From contig JAPXFQ010002103.1 in NCBI GenBank assembly GCA_028564705.1, positions 868,001 through 932,000 of the forward strand: a DNA stretch of 64,000 nt, given 5' to 3'. The stretch is from Apricaphanius iberus. Lineage: Eukaryota > Chordata > Actinopteri > Cyprinodontiformes > Aphaniidae. The notes beneath the pieces are model-generated. The model had not been told where the DNA came from. It ran no database searches and worked only from the letters and a program-made list of their open reading frames with translations. The position numbers were made by a program, and so were the translations under genes. Positions 36,201-50,149 of the stretch are shown here, in pieces (position 1 is the first letter of the stretch; each line of letters starts with the position of its first letter).

Positions 36201-39200
36201 TCTCACTGTGCTGCTCCGGCCTGAACATCATAATAATCAGGTTTCTCTGAGGGCCATCGGTCTAATTCTCGGGGTTTGGAGCCCCAGTAAAGGTCGGTGT
36301 GGGCGGGTCGCCGCGCAGACTCACACAGACGCTAATCGGTAGCTTTACAAACACACACACACACCGCTGAGAAAGCTATGCTAGTCATCCGAGGAATGTC
36401 AGTTGTTAGGAAAACATTATCTTTTTTATTTTTTACTTGTGGACAACGGAGGATCTTTCCAGTTCCAAACAGAATCTAGTTTCATTCACTTTTATATTTG
36501 TTTCATATGAACGTGTTTGGGGTTATAAAGGAGCATCTGTTACATTGTTTTGTTCTTTCATATTCTGCCCAACTTCATGTGTCTGTGTTCTCTGGCTCCA
36601 GTCCTTGGACAGTTGCCCTCTGCACGTCTTTTAAGCAGGTTTTCTGTGTGTGTGTGTGTGTGTGTTTTGTGCACAAAGGATTGAGGTGGTTGAGATTGGC
36701 TCATAATCCCCAGATTAGGCTGTGGCGTCGTAAAAGCACCAGCAGACCGGGATTAAACACGTACACACACTCTCATAAATGTTTCACGTTCAAATAAATG
36801 TGCAGCTCATTCATAAAGTCACCCCATCCCCCATGAGCGCTGTCTGTAAAGTTACTGGTGTCATTTGACAGTGAAAAGGCTGAAATATTCATCACAGAGA
36901 CATCTCAGCGGATGGAGTTTCACTCTTCTTCCTCTGCCTTTAAACAGCATCAAAGCTGTTTTCTAATCTGGTTTTTCTTTTTCTCATTCAAAGTTAAACT
37001 CCGCAGCATGATGAGTTAAGTTTTTAGCGTCCAGTCATGAAAACAGCCAGCCCTCTGTAGGCCTTCTTTTAGTTTCAGTTTGAAACCATCACACAGATAT
37101 CAAATTTATGCTGAGATAGGTTTGGCCTCAATTTATAATCTGATCTGAAGAAAGATATTTTTTGCAATATTTTCTTCTGTTTATACATTCAAAATTACTG
37201 TTTTTGACAATTCTCTTATTCCAGGAAGATTCAAAGTTAGTCTAGAAGGCCATTTAAAGAACATTAATTATTCAAAATTACATCTAAAAATATTTTTTCT
37301 GAAAAATGCAACACAAAAATTCTCTATAAATAAACATTAATATATAGATAAATGAAATACAAGCTAAATGCTAAGAAAACACGATTCAAAATTGATTCAA
37401 CTGAATTGCAAAATGTAAAAAGAAAATAACAATTCTTACAACTTTCCTGATTATGTATTTATACTTAGTTTTTAATACGCAAAATTAAAGCTTCACATAT
37501 TTGAACAAAAAATGGTTTCTTTTTCGTTTTAAATAGAAAACAAATGTTAAACCTACAATATCTAAGGTAAATATAAAAACTGATTATCAACAGTCTTGAT
37601 GACATTTTAGAAACCTGAAATACCTAGACTAAATGGTACCACACAATAAGCCATTTCGGCATTGTGTTGCGCGCAATGCATTCTGGGGGTTTAAACTCCA
37701 AACTGGTGGAAACGAACATGCATATAGATAGGGAAAGAAGCTAAATGTATGATTTTTGAACAGTGGAAAGTCAATGAACTAAAAACATAGATTCACCGTA
37801 GAGGGCTGCCGCTGTCTGTGAAGCGTAAGAAAGAACAGTCAGCGCCAGCGTGTGGAGCAGCAGTGCAGAAACTGATTGCTTTGACGAAAAAAGCTGCGTA
37901 GTCCAGGGTGGTTATACCGGCTTGTGGACATTTCATGGAGTGACAATGCTGCACCCACAAACGCTGTTATAATTTCGTTATGATATGAATTTTAATATAC
38001 CCCTATACCGGCGAACAGCTCTGACAACTTCCGGAACGTTTAATGAGTGAAAGTGTTTCAGCCAGGACCGATTTCACTGCTATACGCTCTTCAACGCAGT
38101 GTAGAAAATAACATTTTTAACTAAGTGCAGCTGTTGGAAAGAGCGAAGCACACAATTCTGATGAAGTAATTCCAAAAAAGAGGAGCCTCGTCTATAGTTT
38201 AAAAAGTTTATTGGCTTTAAAATGTCAGACGGGAAACGAACGGCATACCTTTTACAAACACTATTGAGAGTAACCAGCAGGGGGAAGTGTTGAGCGCTCT
38301 TTGACCGTCTGTAGGTAAACACGATCGACGGTGGCAAAACCGGTAAGAAAGAAATCAATAGTGAAATAGTGAAATTAATAGTGGTAAATATTTTTGTATA
38401 TCATCTACGATACTTCGGCCATTTTTTTTCTGTTATTGAATATTAACCAGCTAATAATCACCTACGGTCACCATGTTTATTTTACTTCTTCTTTGGCACT
38501 ATCCGATCTGAGTCTATACTCCACCCCCTAACGGGGTTCTTCAGTACTACATGCAAAGCAATTAGAAGATGCAATTTTTTGTTTGCGTCCAACGTGAGGT
38601 TTTAAAAAAATTATACTTTCAGCCTTAGAACATCAAGAATGTCTTCTAGAATTATAATCGTTTTAATTATTTTCGTATCATTCACCTGTGTCTGTAAAAA
38701 ACAACATGAAGCAGTCCATATGGCAGTAAAATGGGCTATTTAAAGCACATTTTATATTCTTCATTCTTATAAGATAATGTGGATATGAACGGTCTTGTTT
38801 GAAAAAAAAAAAAAGGCTGTTAGTTACCGAAATACCGAAAATGTTGCCATACCGCCCACCCCTACAGTGAATGATAACAAACCCCTGAGTCTGAGTCTTT
38901 GATTAAACATTGTTTCTTTGGCAGCTAAAATCCCAGTGTGAGCTATAGTGGATCAGACAAACTCTTGTTACAGGAATAACATAGTTAGAAGTTAACACTA
39001 TTATTTTGACTAGGGTTATGAAAATTAACGCGTAAAGGCAGGTGGATTAATTTGTTGGACTAACGCAATATTTTTGTTAAACGCACAGACGCATGCATAG
39101 AATGACCCGACTCGTGTATCCCACAATTCAACCCGCGCTGCATTTGGTTCTCGTCTTGTCAATAGCATGGCCGACCCGAAGTGCATCCTCTGTTTCACGC

Positions 39201-40380
39201 GACTCTTTCTCCTCAGTCACAGGTCTACCTCACTCCCCGCTCTACTGCGCATGTCGTCTGCAGTCACACTGTCGGTTTTACAAATCGCTTTCATAAAACA
39301 ACAAAACTGGCTAGTTCTATAGCATTCCATCGTCTCGCACTCCTTTCAAGGCGAACAGGTTACGTCTTTTGTTGCCTAACTAAGAAGAATTGGAACAAGC
39401 AGATGATTAAAAAAGGAACAATCCGAAGCGATCACTTAATATCAGGTAAGCCTCGCTAACAAAAAAAGCTAACATTGCTAACCAACTCTGCAACAACAGC
39501 AAGATAACCACAATTATTTACTATGTGACCCGGAGATATGTGAAATGCCGGCATCACATCATTTATATTGGTGCACAAATAATCCTCTATTGTTTAGAAC
39601 AGTCAGCTTTACATTCAGAGAATTTTAACCAGTTAGCCATTTCTCCATTCAAGACAAAGCAAAAATGTTGATTAACTGTAATTATTTTACAGCTACCCTG
39701 TGATTAATTGGAATAAAATCTTTCATGAAATTTTTTTTTACAGTTTAATTTTGAGGTAACATTACCTGCCATGCACTTAGAAAGCTTTGGGATTATGGCT
39801 TTCTTCTGAGAGAAATGTTCCACCGACCTGAGTCATACTTCTAAGCACTTCAGGCTTTTAAAGGTTTTCTAGCCTGATGTTACCCAATTTAGGTCAACAG
39901 TATCCGGAGTGGTTTTTCCTATTTATGATGTTTAATTCAGCGACCTACATCTCCTCATTACCTGCAGACAGTAAATCTATCCGCTTGCTCTAACAGTTTA
40001 ATCCAGAATCCATCCGTAGTTTTTCTTTCAAGACTCTTATTGGGACAGAACATTTTAGAAAACCACCATACAGAGGATTTCTGCTGCACTTGACCATAAT
40101 TTGATCTTACAGCACTGATTGCAGCTTTCTCTCCTTGATGAAAGCATATATTTTGAATGGTTTTTTTGAAGCCTTTAAAATAATCACTGATTGCAAGTAT
40201 TTTGTGATTTTATTTTTTCCCCCCTTTTCTAAACAACCAATCCTATTGACAGTTCTTGGTTCAGATTTGTTTCATGTCTAAAAAAACTAATGAAAACGTG
40301 TTGATTAGTTGGAATGAAATTTACTAAAAATGAATTTTAATATGCAACCATCATCCTTCTGACTGTTTTGAGCTTGTGCG
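33260..40380. other. Presumed long intron, left part
   Basis: No coding exon recognised. Contains short (GT)n at 34881-34901 and 36641-36664, a Tc1-associated remnant near 34430-34545 (CATCATGATGCTGCCACTACC), a dispersed repeat at about 37320-37660 and hAT-like edges at about 38820-38865 and 39010-39080. Confidence 0.5.
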
Positions 40381-40386
40381 GCCTAT

Positions 40387-42560
40387 TTTAATTTTAGTTG
40401 TAGTCTAGTCTTTCTGTCAAGCTGTCATTTTAGTTTTTATTAGTTTTAGTCATGTTCATACACTTTTTAGTCAAGTCAAGTTTTAGTCAATTAAAAGTCC
40501 GAATATTTTAGTCTTATTTAAGTCAGAATTATACAAGTCTATTTTCGTTTAGTTTTAATCGACAAAAACTGATGACATTTACTCTAGTTTTAGTTAATGA
40601 AACTTGTATTTTAGTCTCTTTTTAGTAATGCAATTCTATTTAACCCAGTCAGTATAGTATAAGTACTTTGTAGACAAAACCAAAATGTTCTTTTAGCCAA
40701 ATATATTTCAAAAAAGGTTCTTATTATACTGTATTATTGTTATACTTCTCCCAAAGACACCTGGCTGACAGGTGTTATGCCGAGAACGACATGCAGTCAA
40801 ATTTAAAGTTGCCGAAATGTGCATCCCTTTTCTTTTAAAGCCAACAAATGTTCCTACAGAGCTGGGAGTAGCTCAATGAATTATGTCCAGAATAATGCAT
40901 CATTCATAACTTTATCATTTCCTTTAAAAACAGTGCTATCTTTTTTAGTTTTAAAAGAGGCGTACACGGAAACAAACCACCAGGTAGGATTTTTTTGTAC
41001 TCTGTTGATAAATAGAATACTGCATCAACATAATGAACTTCATAATTACAAAAATTCCAGACTTAAGAATATTTAAGTTTTTAGATAAACTAATAACAAC
41101 ATTATGCACGCTACAAGCGGAAATACATTTTTCTTAGTCATACTGCTGTGTCTTGTTTGCGCCCATGTCAGCCTTATAATGCCTACTTTAAAAAGTTTAG
41201 GTGTTATAATATGCTTAAACTATCATGCTGTTTGCAAGATGAGAATGTGACACATAAACAGCAAAGCACCGAAAGAGACACACTGACGTTAAAATAGTAG
41301 GAACATCAAATGTGTTTGGATAAAAGCCGTGATTTTTTTATTTTTCTACATTTATCTGCAATAACACGTTAAGTTTTGAGGGTGCCCATGCATAAGAAAC
41401 ATGATACTATTACAAGTATATTTAAAAGCTGCCGCGTTGCTGGTCTTTTAATCCGTTTCCTCATCGTTATCAGTGAGTTTACAACAGCAGAAGGGGATGC
41501 AACACCGCTCTCAGCATAACATCTGTTATCGTTCCCTTTATCTTTCACACCACCCTACACAGACTCACTGGTGTAGCTGCAGCTTCTAAATAATGCCGCT
41601 CGAGTGGAACTTGAGGAAATGATGTCGTCTGCTAGAGAAACAGGCTCTGGACACAGGAAACAGAAAAACAATAAAATAATAATAGTAACACGACTAAACG
41701 AGATAAAATAACGTTGTAACACTTAGGCCGTTTTCACATGTGTGGCCCTGCCAGAATACGACCAGAGAAAATGTGATTTTTTTCTTCAGATGGCACGTAT
41801 TTGACCCGTACTGCAATCCAGTGTTTTACTACACCTAAACAGCAGGTGGCGGTATACAAATAAGTCTGTAGCTGTCCAACAAACAAGGGAGTGAGAATAA
41901 AATGAGCGACAGCCTAGATATGTAAACAAACTGGTCTACTGGTCAGCTGCTACCTGAAGCCATCTACAGGGTGAGTGTCGTAGTAAACCCGCCGTTTTGT
42001 AATCTGCTGGGATGCTGTGGGCTGCTTGAATCACGTCGTTTTTGGTATATTTATGGTCGCGAGGTGATTGTGTAACTTCGGCCGGCTGTGTCGTCATTTC
42101 CGCATGGAGCGCGTCTATTGTCTTGATTGCGGCCAGAGTACAGGTTATGTTCACATGATCCGTGCCCGCTCGCACCTGGACTCGGATACTACCTCCAAGG
42201 CAGGTCTCTCTGGCCGTATCCTGGCACGGTACAGTCTGTGTTCACATGGTACGAAATAAGTGGATTGTGACCAAATACGGTATCCGCGTACGGACTCCCG
42301 TACCATGTGAAAACGCCCTTAGTCTTTCGTTTCGTTTTAGTCAACGAAAATGGAGAGTCATTTTAGCATAGTTTTTATTTTGTAAACCACATTTAGTTTC
42401 GTTTTTATTCGTCAACAATATTGCATTATACATTTAATTATAGTCATCGTTGCATGACCAGCATTTACGTCTCGTTTTAGTCACGCGATAAAGGTTCGTT
42501 GATGACTATTTTTTGTCATAGTTTTCGTTGACGAAAGCAACACTATTTGTAATTAGCATG
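40387..42560. repeat. Repeat rich in TTTTAGTC/CGTTTTAGTCAACG, with a nested MITE
   Basis: 40387-40630 and 42322-42560 share long runs of AGTTTTAGT and CGTTTTAGTCAACGAAA, a familiar fish repeat. The 41726 MITE is inserted at the left border of the second part. The two parts may be one element or two. Confidence 0.5.
41726..42318. mobile_element. PIF-Harbinger-like MITE with TTA target duplication
   Basis: TTA is at both 41723-41725 and 42319-42321. Inverted tips are GGCCGTTTTCACATG and, reversed, GGGCGTTTTCACATG. 593 bp, no transposase. A relative lies at 18950-19161. Confidence 0.75.
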
Positions 42561-42723
42561 TAGCTGATGCTAATGTTAGCTTTGTGTATTAGGTCAGATT
42601 ACCGGACAAATTCAATAACTTCCTATAGCCTTTGGTCAGTATATGCGTGACATGTTTATTGAAGACATATTTTATTATTTTGCACTTTAGCTTGGTGATT
42701 GCGTGGGGGTACTGAATATAATT

Positions 42724-43416
42724 ACCGTAATACCCGGACTATAAAGCATACTTGATTATAAGCAGCAACAGCCTATGCTAGGGAACAAACACAAATGTGA
42801 ACAAAAACAAGCCTCACTCGATTAAAAGCAGCAGTTGTTCTAACGTTCAATTACCATATGTAAGGGTTCATGCAGAGGGGATTGTTGGAAATGTGAATGG
42901 TGTTTGGGGAAGCTTCGATTTTATTAACATTTCTACATGATGGAAACACCTCAGCCGTCCTCTCTCTGTGTCAGCCAATCTAAAAGAAATACCATCTGCA
43001 TAATGTCTTTATTACCTCTGAAAGCTTTTTCCTTTTATTGCCATGAGACAGTTCTTCACCGTGGCGTCACCAACGTCTCACCATTGATTCACTGATGGCA
43101 ACGGTACGCAAAGCCGGCCCATTTCCTTCTTTAAAGCCAGGTTGACTGCCTTCAACTTAAAAGTGGCGTCACATGAATATCTTCATTGTTTTCCACAATG
43201 AGGGTTTGTGCATGAAAACTTTTTTTTTGCAAACTGTTCTACATTTTCTTTCATTGTTTCCGCAAACTTCCTCTTTCTCTCTCTCTCTCTCTCTTCCAGT
43301 CTTCTTAAAGTAGGGGTGTCCATAAATAAATCGCACCTCATTATAGGCCGCATGGTTCAAACTACGAGAAAAAAGTAGCGGCTTATATTTTAATTACTAC
43401 ATGAAAAATACGGTAA
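42724..43416. mobile_element. MITE of the TACCGTAATACCCGGACTATAA class
   Basis: The left tip TACCGTAATACCCGGACTAT leads to AAGC. The right end GCGGCTTATATTTTAATTAC then ATACGGTA is its diverged complement. A (CT)n run is at 43271-43293 inside. Confidence 0.5.
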
Positions 43417-44688
43417 AATTTTCTAGATGAACTATTTATTGGCGCCATCTTTCTTGTCTCACAATCTCCAACCTGCTATTTTTTTTTGAGTTGCGCTCAG
43501 GTGATAATAACTTGACTTGGACTGGAAGATCCTATTTGGGACTTGGCCTGTAGGACCCAGTGACTTGACTTGGACTAGCCCTATGTGACTTGGATTTGAA
43601 CAGTGAGGACTAAAGTGTGAGTTGGGCCTGAGAGATAGTGACTAGAACACTGTTAAAATAAGTTGAATAGCAAAACTAACATTCCCTATCATATTGCACT
43701 CAGGAGCCTTTTTTGTCACAGAATGAGTCATTTTTCTCCTATTTTTTAACCCTGGGTGTGATGATCTTTTTCATGATTTATGCACAGTCAGAGATTCCAG
43801 CTCCTTCAGCCTAATTTAGCCTGTTAAAGTATCCTCTGCATTGGCAGCCAACATTTAATCCAAAGCTTGCTAATATCACAGTGGCTGTAAACGTAAAAAA
43901 CTTTCCCAATAAAGCAATCATGTAAAAAACTAGTTTCTGCACATCAGATAGACTGTTGGCTATAATTGGTACTTTTGTTGTAATGTGATGTAAGCGGTAG
44001 AGCGTCTGTGCCAAGTACAGTCAGCTGTAGGCGACATTCTGTTCCTGAGTACATCCCGTCCAACACGACTCTCACCATCTGCCTGCTTCGCTCAAACCTT
44101 TTATTTTCAGCAATTCTCACCTCATTGCAACAATAAAATCGATCCTTCCTGCTGTCGGGTTTGAGTTAGCTGTGCTACGTTTTGTTTCCACATCTACCGC
44201 TCTCGTTGGGGGTCGAACCTCCAGAAATCCGCTGGCGGACCACTGGCCTCATGGTCCTGCCTCTGCCTGCTGTTAGTTTCTGTTTTAATGCTCCAAAAAG
44301 GAACATACAATTACCTCCCCCTTCCCCCTGACTCTTTCCGGCAGGATAATCATCACCTCTCAGACAGGCGTTATCTGGAATCATTGCCAATAAAGTGCAT
44401 TGAGAGTTCACAGGGGACAACAGTTTATCTCTCCTTGCTGTATTAGAGCCAGTAGGAGCTTATCATTAAATCGTCATTCAGACGCTCTGATGACCCATTG
44501 TGTCCTAATTAAAAGAATTCTGTGTTGCAAGCAGTGAAAATGTCATAACCACACCGACTAATTGGAGAAAGGCTGGGGGTTCTATTGGTGACCTTTTGAT
44601 TTGACAGTATCTAAAGCTACGTTTCACTCCGCAAGTGTTAATGTGTGAACAATCTGCTGCACTGTTGTGACCCGCAGCTGCAGATGTA

Positions 44689-45542
44689 CAGTTAAGGTCA
44701 GAATTATTAGCAAATTCTCACAACTCAAAAAAAAAAGAACAAAGACAAAATCTCCACACAGTTTAATCAGTATATTTTATAGTAGAGGCTTGTTGTGGGG
44801 GTGAAGGCTACACTGCCATTTTCTAATGTTTCATGGTGTCTAGAACAGCTGCACAGTGCATCTTTGCATCATTTTCCAAACTCCGTAGACAATTTTTGTT
44901 GCAAATAAACGTGAAGCCGTAAGTACAGGACTTGGACAAACTTTGAAGAGGGAAAAAATAACTGGAGATGTCAACAAGGATCCCTACATCTCTGGATAGT
45001 TGCTTGTTTCCCAGCTGGCTTTTACTGTGGAGTTGCTCATGGGCTCCTCATAAAAGAGAAGAAGGATGGCATTTGGAAGAATAATTCAAATAAATTTTCT
45101 ATAATCCTCAATTCTGGGTCTTTGAGCAATATATTGACCCAAAGTATGCCTCCAACATGGTCAAAAGCCATTTAAGTGATATGAAATATCTGAGCCCATA
45201 TCTCACTCCCATTGGATATCTGTGCTTGAAGATCGTGTAGTCTACATGACCTGGAATGGTTTGCCATGGATGAGTGGGCTGATATACTGTACCTTAAGAG
45301 AGATGTACTTACCTAGTGAGGAAATATAGGGAATGGTGCAGGCAACACTATTGACCATTAATGACAGGAGGGTTTATAATTTTGGCCTTGTAGGTTTTCA
45401 GTTTTCTTGGTATAATTCAGCATATGATGTGATCTTTGTGGAATAGCTTTTTTTCTTCTAAGAGCTTTTTTTGATGTTCATTTACAGGAAAACTATAAAG
45501 ACTTCCATGTAACTCATTATGGGGTCATTCTGACCTTAACCG
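44689..45542 (+). mobile_element. Decayed Tc1/mariner-like element
   Basis: Inverted tips CAGTTAAGGTCAGAATTATT and TCTGACCTTAACCG, flanked by TA at 44687-44688 and 45543-45544. The interior still reads, with frame breaks, DPKYASNMVK and CHG-type segments reminiscent of the transposase C-terminal half. Inactive. Confidence 0.65.
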
Positions 45543-45704
45543 TACTTTCACCAACAAGACGCTGTGTTTATATAACTAAATGTGGATGAAGGACATGTTG
45601 GCATGTTTGTATCAACTCTAAAAAGTTTGACGACTTTAATTAACGGTCGGGAACTAATATAATTTTTATAGACTCCTTTGTGGTTAAGCCTATTTTATAC
45701 TTCT

Positions 45705-46085
45705 GCATTTCCTCCAACTGAGCAAAAACAAAACTGAAGTACTTCAGACCCAAGAAAGATCGATTCAATATCAGTTCACAACTTCAGTTGGTCCAACTAG
45801 AAACTACCAACCAGGCCAGAAATCTGGGTGTAATAATGGACTCAGACCAGAACCTCCAGGGTCACATAAAGGTGATAACAAGGTCAGCTTTCTATCACCT
45901 TAGAAAAATTTCTAGGATTAAAGGACTGATGACACAAGGAGACCTAGAAAAACTCATCCATGCGTTTATCTCTAGCCGCTTTGATTACTGCAACAGTATC
46001 TTCACAGGTCTACCTCTCTAGACTCTTTAGTGTCCTAATCAGTAGAAAACAATGTAATGATCTCAGGGTAATCAATCCAGTAACG
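45705..46085 (+). pseudogene. L2-like LINE reverse-transcriptase fragment
   Basis: The frame at 45788-46021 includes NLGVIMDSDQNLQGHIK and HAFISSRFDYCNSIFTGLP, diagnostic of the C-terminal part of L2-type non-LTR reverse transcriptases. Truncated at both ends. Confidence 0.85.
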
Positions 46086-46139
46086 TTTCATGGCTTTTAT
46101 ATTTAATTTCAACACAATTCCCAGTTCTTTAGTTAGGGA

Positions 46140-46720
46140 TGGACGATATAGCTTTAAATCTGTATTGTGATAAAATCTAAAGCATGTGTGATAACAATAT
46201 GTATTGTGGTATATTCTTTTTTACTTCTTTACATATCTCAAAATGACTTATCAAAAGTCTCACTTTCCAGATACATTGCAGCAGAAAAACTTGAAAAAAT
46301 ATATATATTTATACGAAATGCAACTAAAGAAATTTCAATTCATTTTCCAAAATAATGGAACACAAAAAAATCTCAACATAAATAAAGATTACGATATTTT
46401 AAATAAAATAAAAGTTAAATATTGTGAAAATAAAGTTCAAAATTGTCTGCTTTCCTGGTTACTTACATATATATTAAATGTATAAGTATATATCTGAATT
46501 GAGAACTGCTTGATGTTTAATAGGTTTCGTTCGAAAATGAAAAAACAAACTTAACTTTCAATATCTAGTATTAAGACAAACATTCAACATCAGTATCCTT
46601 GCGTACCTGGTACAAAGTATATAGGCACAGCTTTATGACATTATTAAAATGCATAACCACTATATGGCAGTATAGTCTAAATCTCTACCTTTGGCTAAAT
46701 GTATCTATATTTCCCACTAA
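46140..46720 (+). repeat. Dispersed repeat, copy 2
   Basis: GAAAATAAAGTTCAAAATTG then TCTGCTTTCCTGGTTACTTA recurs almost unchanged at 53370-53415, with a weaker copy at about 37320-37660. It starts with a GGATGGACGATATAG motif typical of hAT-derived repeats. Confidence 0.55.
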
Positions 46721-46739
46721 TACTTGCATGTAGGTTGTC

Positions 46740-46975
46740 TGTGTCGGTGCTCCTCTCTCCCCTGGAATGTGTCCCCTTCATCTACCAGGCAAACATGTAG
46801 ACAGGAAAACACACATTCCTGGATGCTGCTCTCATCCAGCTGTGCGTACTTGAGCGGCGGACCAAGCCGGAAGCGTCCCATTAACTCTCTCTAATCTGAT
46901 GAGACGACGAGCATTAAGGAACAGAGCGACTGGAGAGGATAGAAGCACGGACGGCGGGGTGAGCCGGGGACGAGC
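46740..46975 (+). other. GC-richer block with a possible donor
   Basis: CGGACGGCGG|GGTGAGCCGG near 46960 resembles the end of an exon, preceded by about 150 bases of higher GC. It could be an alternative first exon of the rightward gene. Weak evidence only. Confidence 0.15.
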
Positions 46976-47356
46976 CGACAACAGGTGGAACGTTGTCCTC
47001 ACTAACTAAAGGAAACCAGCTGGTTATGATGCTGGTAAGGCTGAAGTTACTGGTTAGGGTTTAACTTTTTACTGCCTTTGTTCAACCTGCTAAAATCAAC
47101 CCTTGAAACGTGAACAAACTGTTGGCTGCAGCGATCTCTATAAAGATGATTTAACTGTAGCCATGGAAACGACCCCGTAGAATACAGATAAATCTGACCT
47201 GCTAATCTTTTGTAACAAAAATAACTACCTCGGTTCTTAAAAAGAACTTTTTTAAAGCACCGGATCATTTAGTTTGAGATAAAAAAAAATTCAAGTTGGA
47301 TTTTGTTCAGCAGCAGAATTACGGAAGTAACTTTAACTGTTGTTCACCTCCAGCTG

Positions 47357-47645
47357 AAACCAGATGTTTGCATACACTGCAAGAAAAGACACACACCTCT
47401 TTTTGCCCTGACTGACTGAAGTGAAATCAGACATGATGTCTCTTTTTAAAGTTATTTAGAATTTTTTTTTTTATCTGTTGGCTGAATACATCAGTAACGA
47501 GATCCAGAATATTTTAAATGATCTATTCATGTCTTCATAATCAGAAGCTGGCATACTTTTCATCTGTGTTTGCTACAGTTTATTGGAATTTTGGCCCATT
47601 CCTCCTGACATAACCAGAGGAGCTGAGTCCAGCTTTGTAAGTGCC
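47357..47645 (-). repeat. Tc1-like remnant
   Basis: GTTTGCATACACTGCAAG, and later GGAATTTTGGCCCATTCCTC, are typical of teleost Tc1-like copies (the second is the complement of the EEWAKIP region). No frame remains. Confidence 0.5.
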
Positions 47646-47659
47646 CTCGCTCGCTATAT

Positions 47660-50140
47660 GCATGAAATTAAACACAACTCACTGCGGTTTTTAAAGTTTC
47701 TCAGCTTACCCTGCTGTTAGCTTGTTGCTGCCACAATGAGGGACAAAAAGCAGCATTTTTTTTAGCTTTAAGTTACTACTGTTTCATTGGAGTTCATTGA
47801 AACTAGCTCTAAAAAAAAAAGCTTGCGTGCCAACTAGTTCCAGAAATTACACGTTTTAAAAATGGAAATACAATTTAAATCAATCTCAAAGCGATCCAGT
47901 TATCTTCTTCTTAATTAGAATAAAAAGATTATAGCTTCCCCCAGTCTTCATTCCAGTTTGTTGAAAGTTGACCAGAACGAACCACAACAGCTAAACTGTG
48001 GTCTGTAAAATCAGAGCAATGAGCTGACGGATGCAAACTTCCTGTGGAAACGTGAGGTAGAGCTGCAGAACGATTCCTCTGAGCTACTAAAGGCTTCCCA
48101 GTGTTTGCATTCCTTTCTTCAGATTTGTTGTTAAAGCACAGGGCCCATCTGGCCACAGTGCATCTCTCTTCCTGTGATATGGACCTGTGACGCAGCAGAG
48201 CAGCCGCCTCAGTCGGCTCACGCTCAGAGCTCGCCTCTGCTCCTAACTCTGTGTGATTATAGCCGCCGTGAAGACGTGAAAAACGGATCGGCTACCCTGC
48301 ATGTGATCTCTGTTTTGAATAAAATCTGCTGTGACCTCAAGCTTCCCCTCTCACACAGCCATACACTGTGCGTATATATCCTGGTGCGTTTGCTTCGCGC
48401 TCCAGCCTCAGCCTCTTCTTGCAGCAGCCAGAACGTCTGGGCGTACAGTCAAACCCTTTCCTGTCAGCTGAGTTCTCTGTCGGCTCTGTGGCATGCAGCC
48501 TTTCATCATGTGGGTATAGATCTGTGCTTTAATGATGCACCATGCGCTGCCTGTACATTTGTTTGTTTGTATATGAATAAAACATGAAAAATACTACATT
48601 TCTTCATAATCCAACTGTCTTTGTTGTTTTTTTAGATCAAGTCTTTGTTCACTTGGTTGCGGTCTAGCATGTCCTGTTTTGATACGCTGAGTTTGGAGGC
48701 AGCAATGTAAACCTAACAAACGGTATTGTTACGTCAGACTCCACCAAACAGGATGTGATTTTCAGCTTGTTTTTAAATCTTTTCCTCCCCATCGTTTGCT
48801 CAGCAGCCTCCCCTCCAGGGTTTCCTGGAGGATGCCAGTGCCAGATGGGGCATAAAAGCCCTCCTGTTCTGGTTCTACCCCAGGGCCTCCCCACAGTCGG
48901 ATCACTTGGACGTGCCCAGCCCCCTTAAACTGTGTCTTTACTTTGTGAAATGGCCCCAGCTTTACTCAGATGTTCTCGTCTCCTGGAGGCTGAGCTCCGC
49001 CACAGTTTTAAACGTCCGTTCTCTAGGAAACCATCTTCCGCTTCTGTCTTTTTATATTTATGTAACATCTTCATCTCCGTCCCTGAAACAACATCAAGAC
49101 TTGGTTTACTACAATTAGCAGTCCATGCTTCCCACAAATTACACCTTAATAGCAGCAGGTATTTATGAAGTTTGTCACATTTAATTCAAGTTTAAATAGA
49201 TTTGGGTTGTGCTGATGGTCTTCTCAGTTGTGGAATGAGTCTGGACTGCAGTGGATCATCTCTAATCTAAAAGCTAAACTAGCTGGATGGATCTGACATG
49301 AACTGTTTAAGCCTTCACAGTAGATACAAACACAGTTAGAGATTTATGAATTATGAATCCTCTATTCTGGGACTCTGCAGCATATTTGTTTTTCACCAAT
49401 GCACTAATGCGTGCAGTTGCTATAAATTCCGAAGACATACATATGAACATAATTCTTGAATGCCACATATTTTTAATCAAATTCTCATTTTTATTCTCAG
49501 TTCCTGTAGATTGGACGGGGGAGAAGTTTGTGTGTTGGTTGTGTTTGTCTGTGTGTGCAATGCTCTACAAGTCTGAAAATGTGGCTTATATTCACAATTT
49601 TGGTATCCGTCCTGCTGTGCTGTCAGTGTCCTTCGTGTCCAAAAAGTGCGTAAGCAACATCCTTAGTGAGCCTAAAGTTATGGACATTTTTACTGCCACG
49701 TTTTTTTCCATAAATCCCAAATTTTTGCGTATAAAGTTGCTTACGTTCTTTTCAGAGCCCGTTTTGTGCGTAAGCAAGCTTTATAAATGAGCCCCCTGAT
49801 ATGTAAACAGTACTATTAGACACTCATTTACAAATCCACAAAAACAGCTGATTTGGGGTGAGTTGCTCTTTATTTTCAGCAAATTTGATTAATCAAAAGA
49901 ATATATTTTCTGTCCAGCCCTAGAAAAAACGTGTTGATGAAGTTGAGTTTGAGCGGCCAAAGGTATAAATAATTTTAGGCCTATTTGTGAATTGTGACAC
50001 TTTGATTCTGTTACAATATAAAATTAAAAGTATTAATAAAAGCATAAAATATTTAAAAATGTTCCTTTTGTTCTTAGAACCCAACAGTGCGCATGCCGAT
50101 ACGTTGAGGTATTTTTAAGCGTGTTTTTTTACGCGTCCAA
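47660..50140. other. Gene-free stretch
   Basis: Several frames of 60-145 codons but none with family resemblance. A repeat ending GCTTTATAAATGAGCCCCCT at about 49795 is a familiar fish DNA-element edge. AATAAAAC at 48575 is isolated. Confidence 0.45.
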
Positions 50141-50149
50141 AGACGACTG

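Noticed and set aside
48174..48587. 137-codon plus-strand frame followed by AATAAA
   Set aside because: Composition is Ser/Cys/Leu-rich and unlike any known protein; no splice or promoter context.
49353..49790. 145-codon plus-strand frame
   Set aside because: Ends in a familiar repeat edge (TTTATAAATGAGCCCCC); hydrophobic noise without domain pattern.
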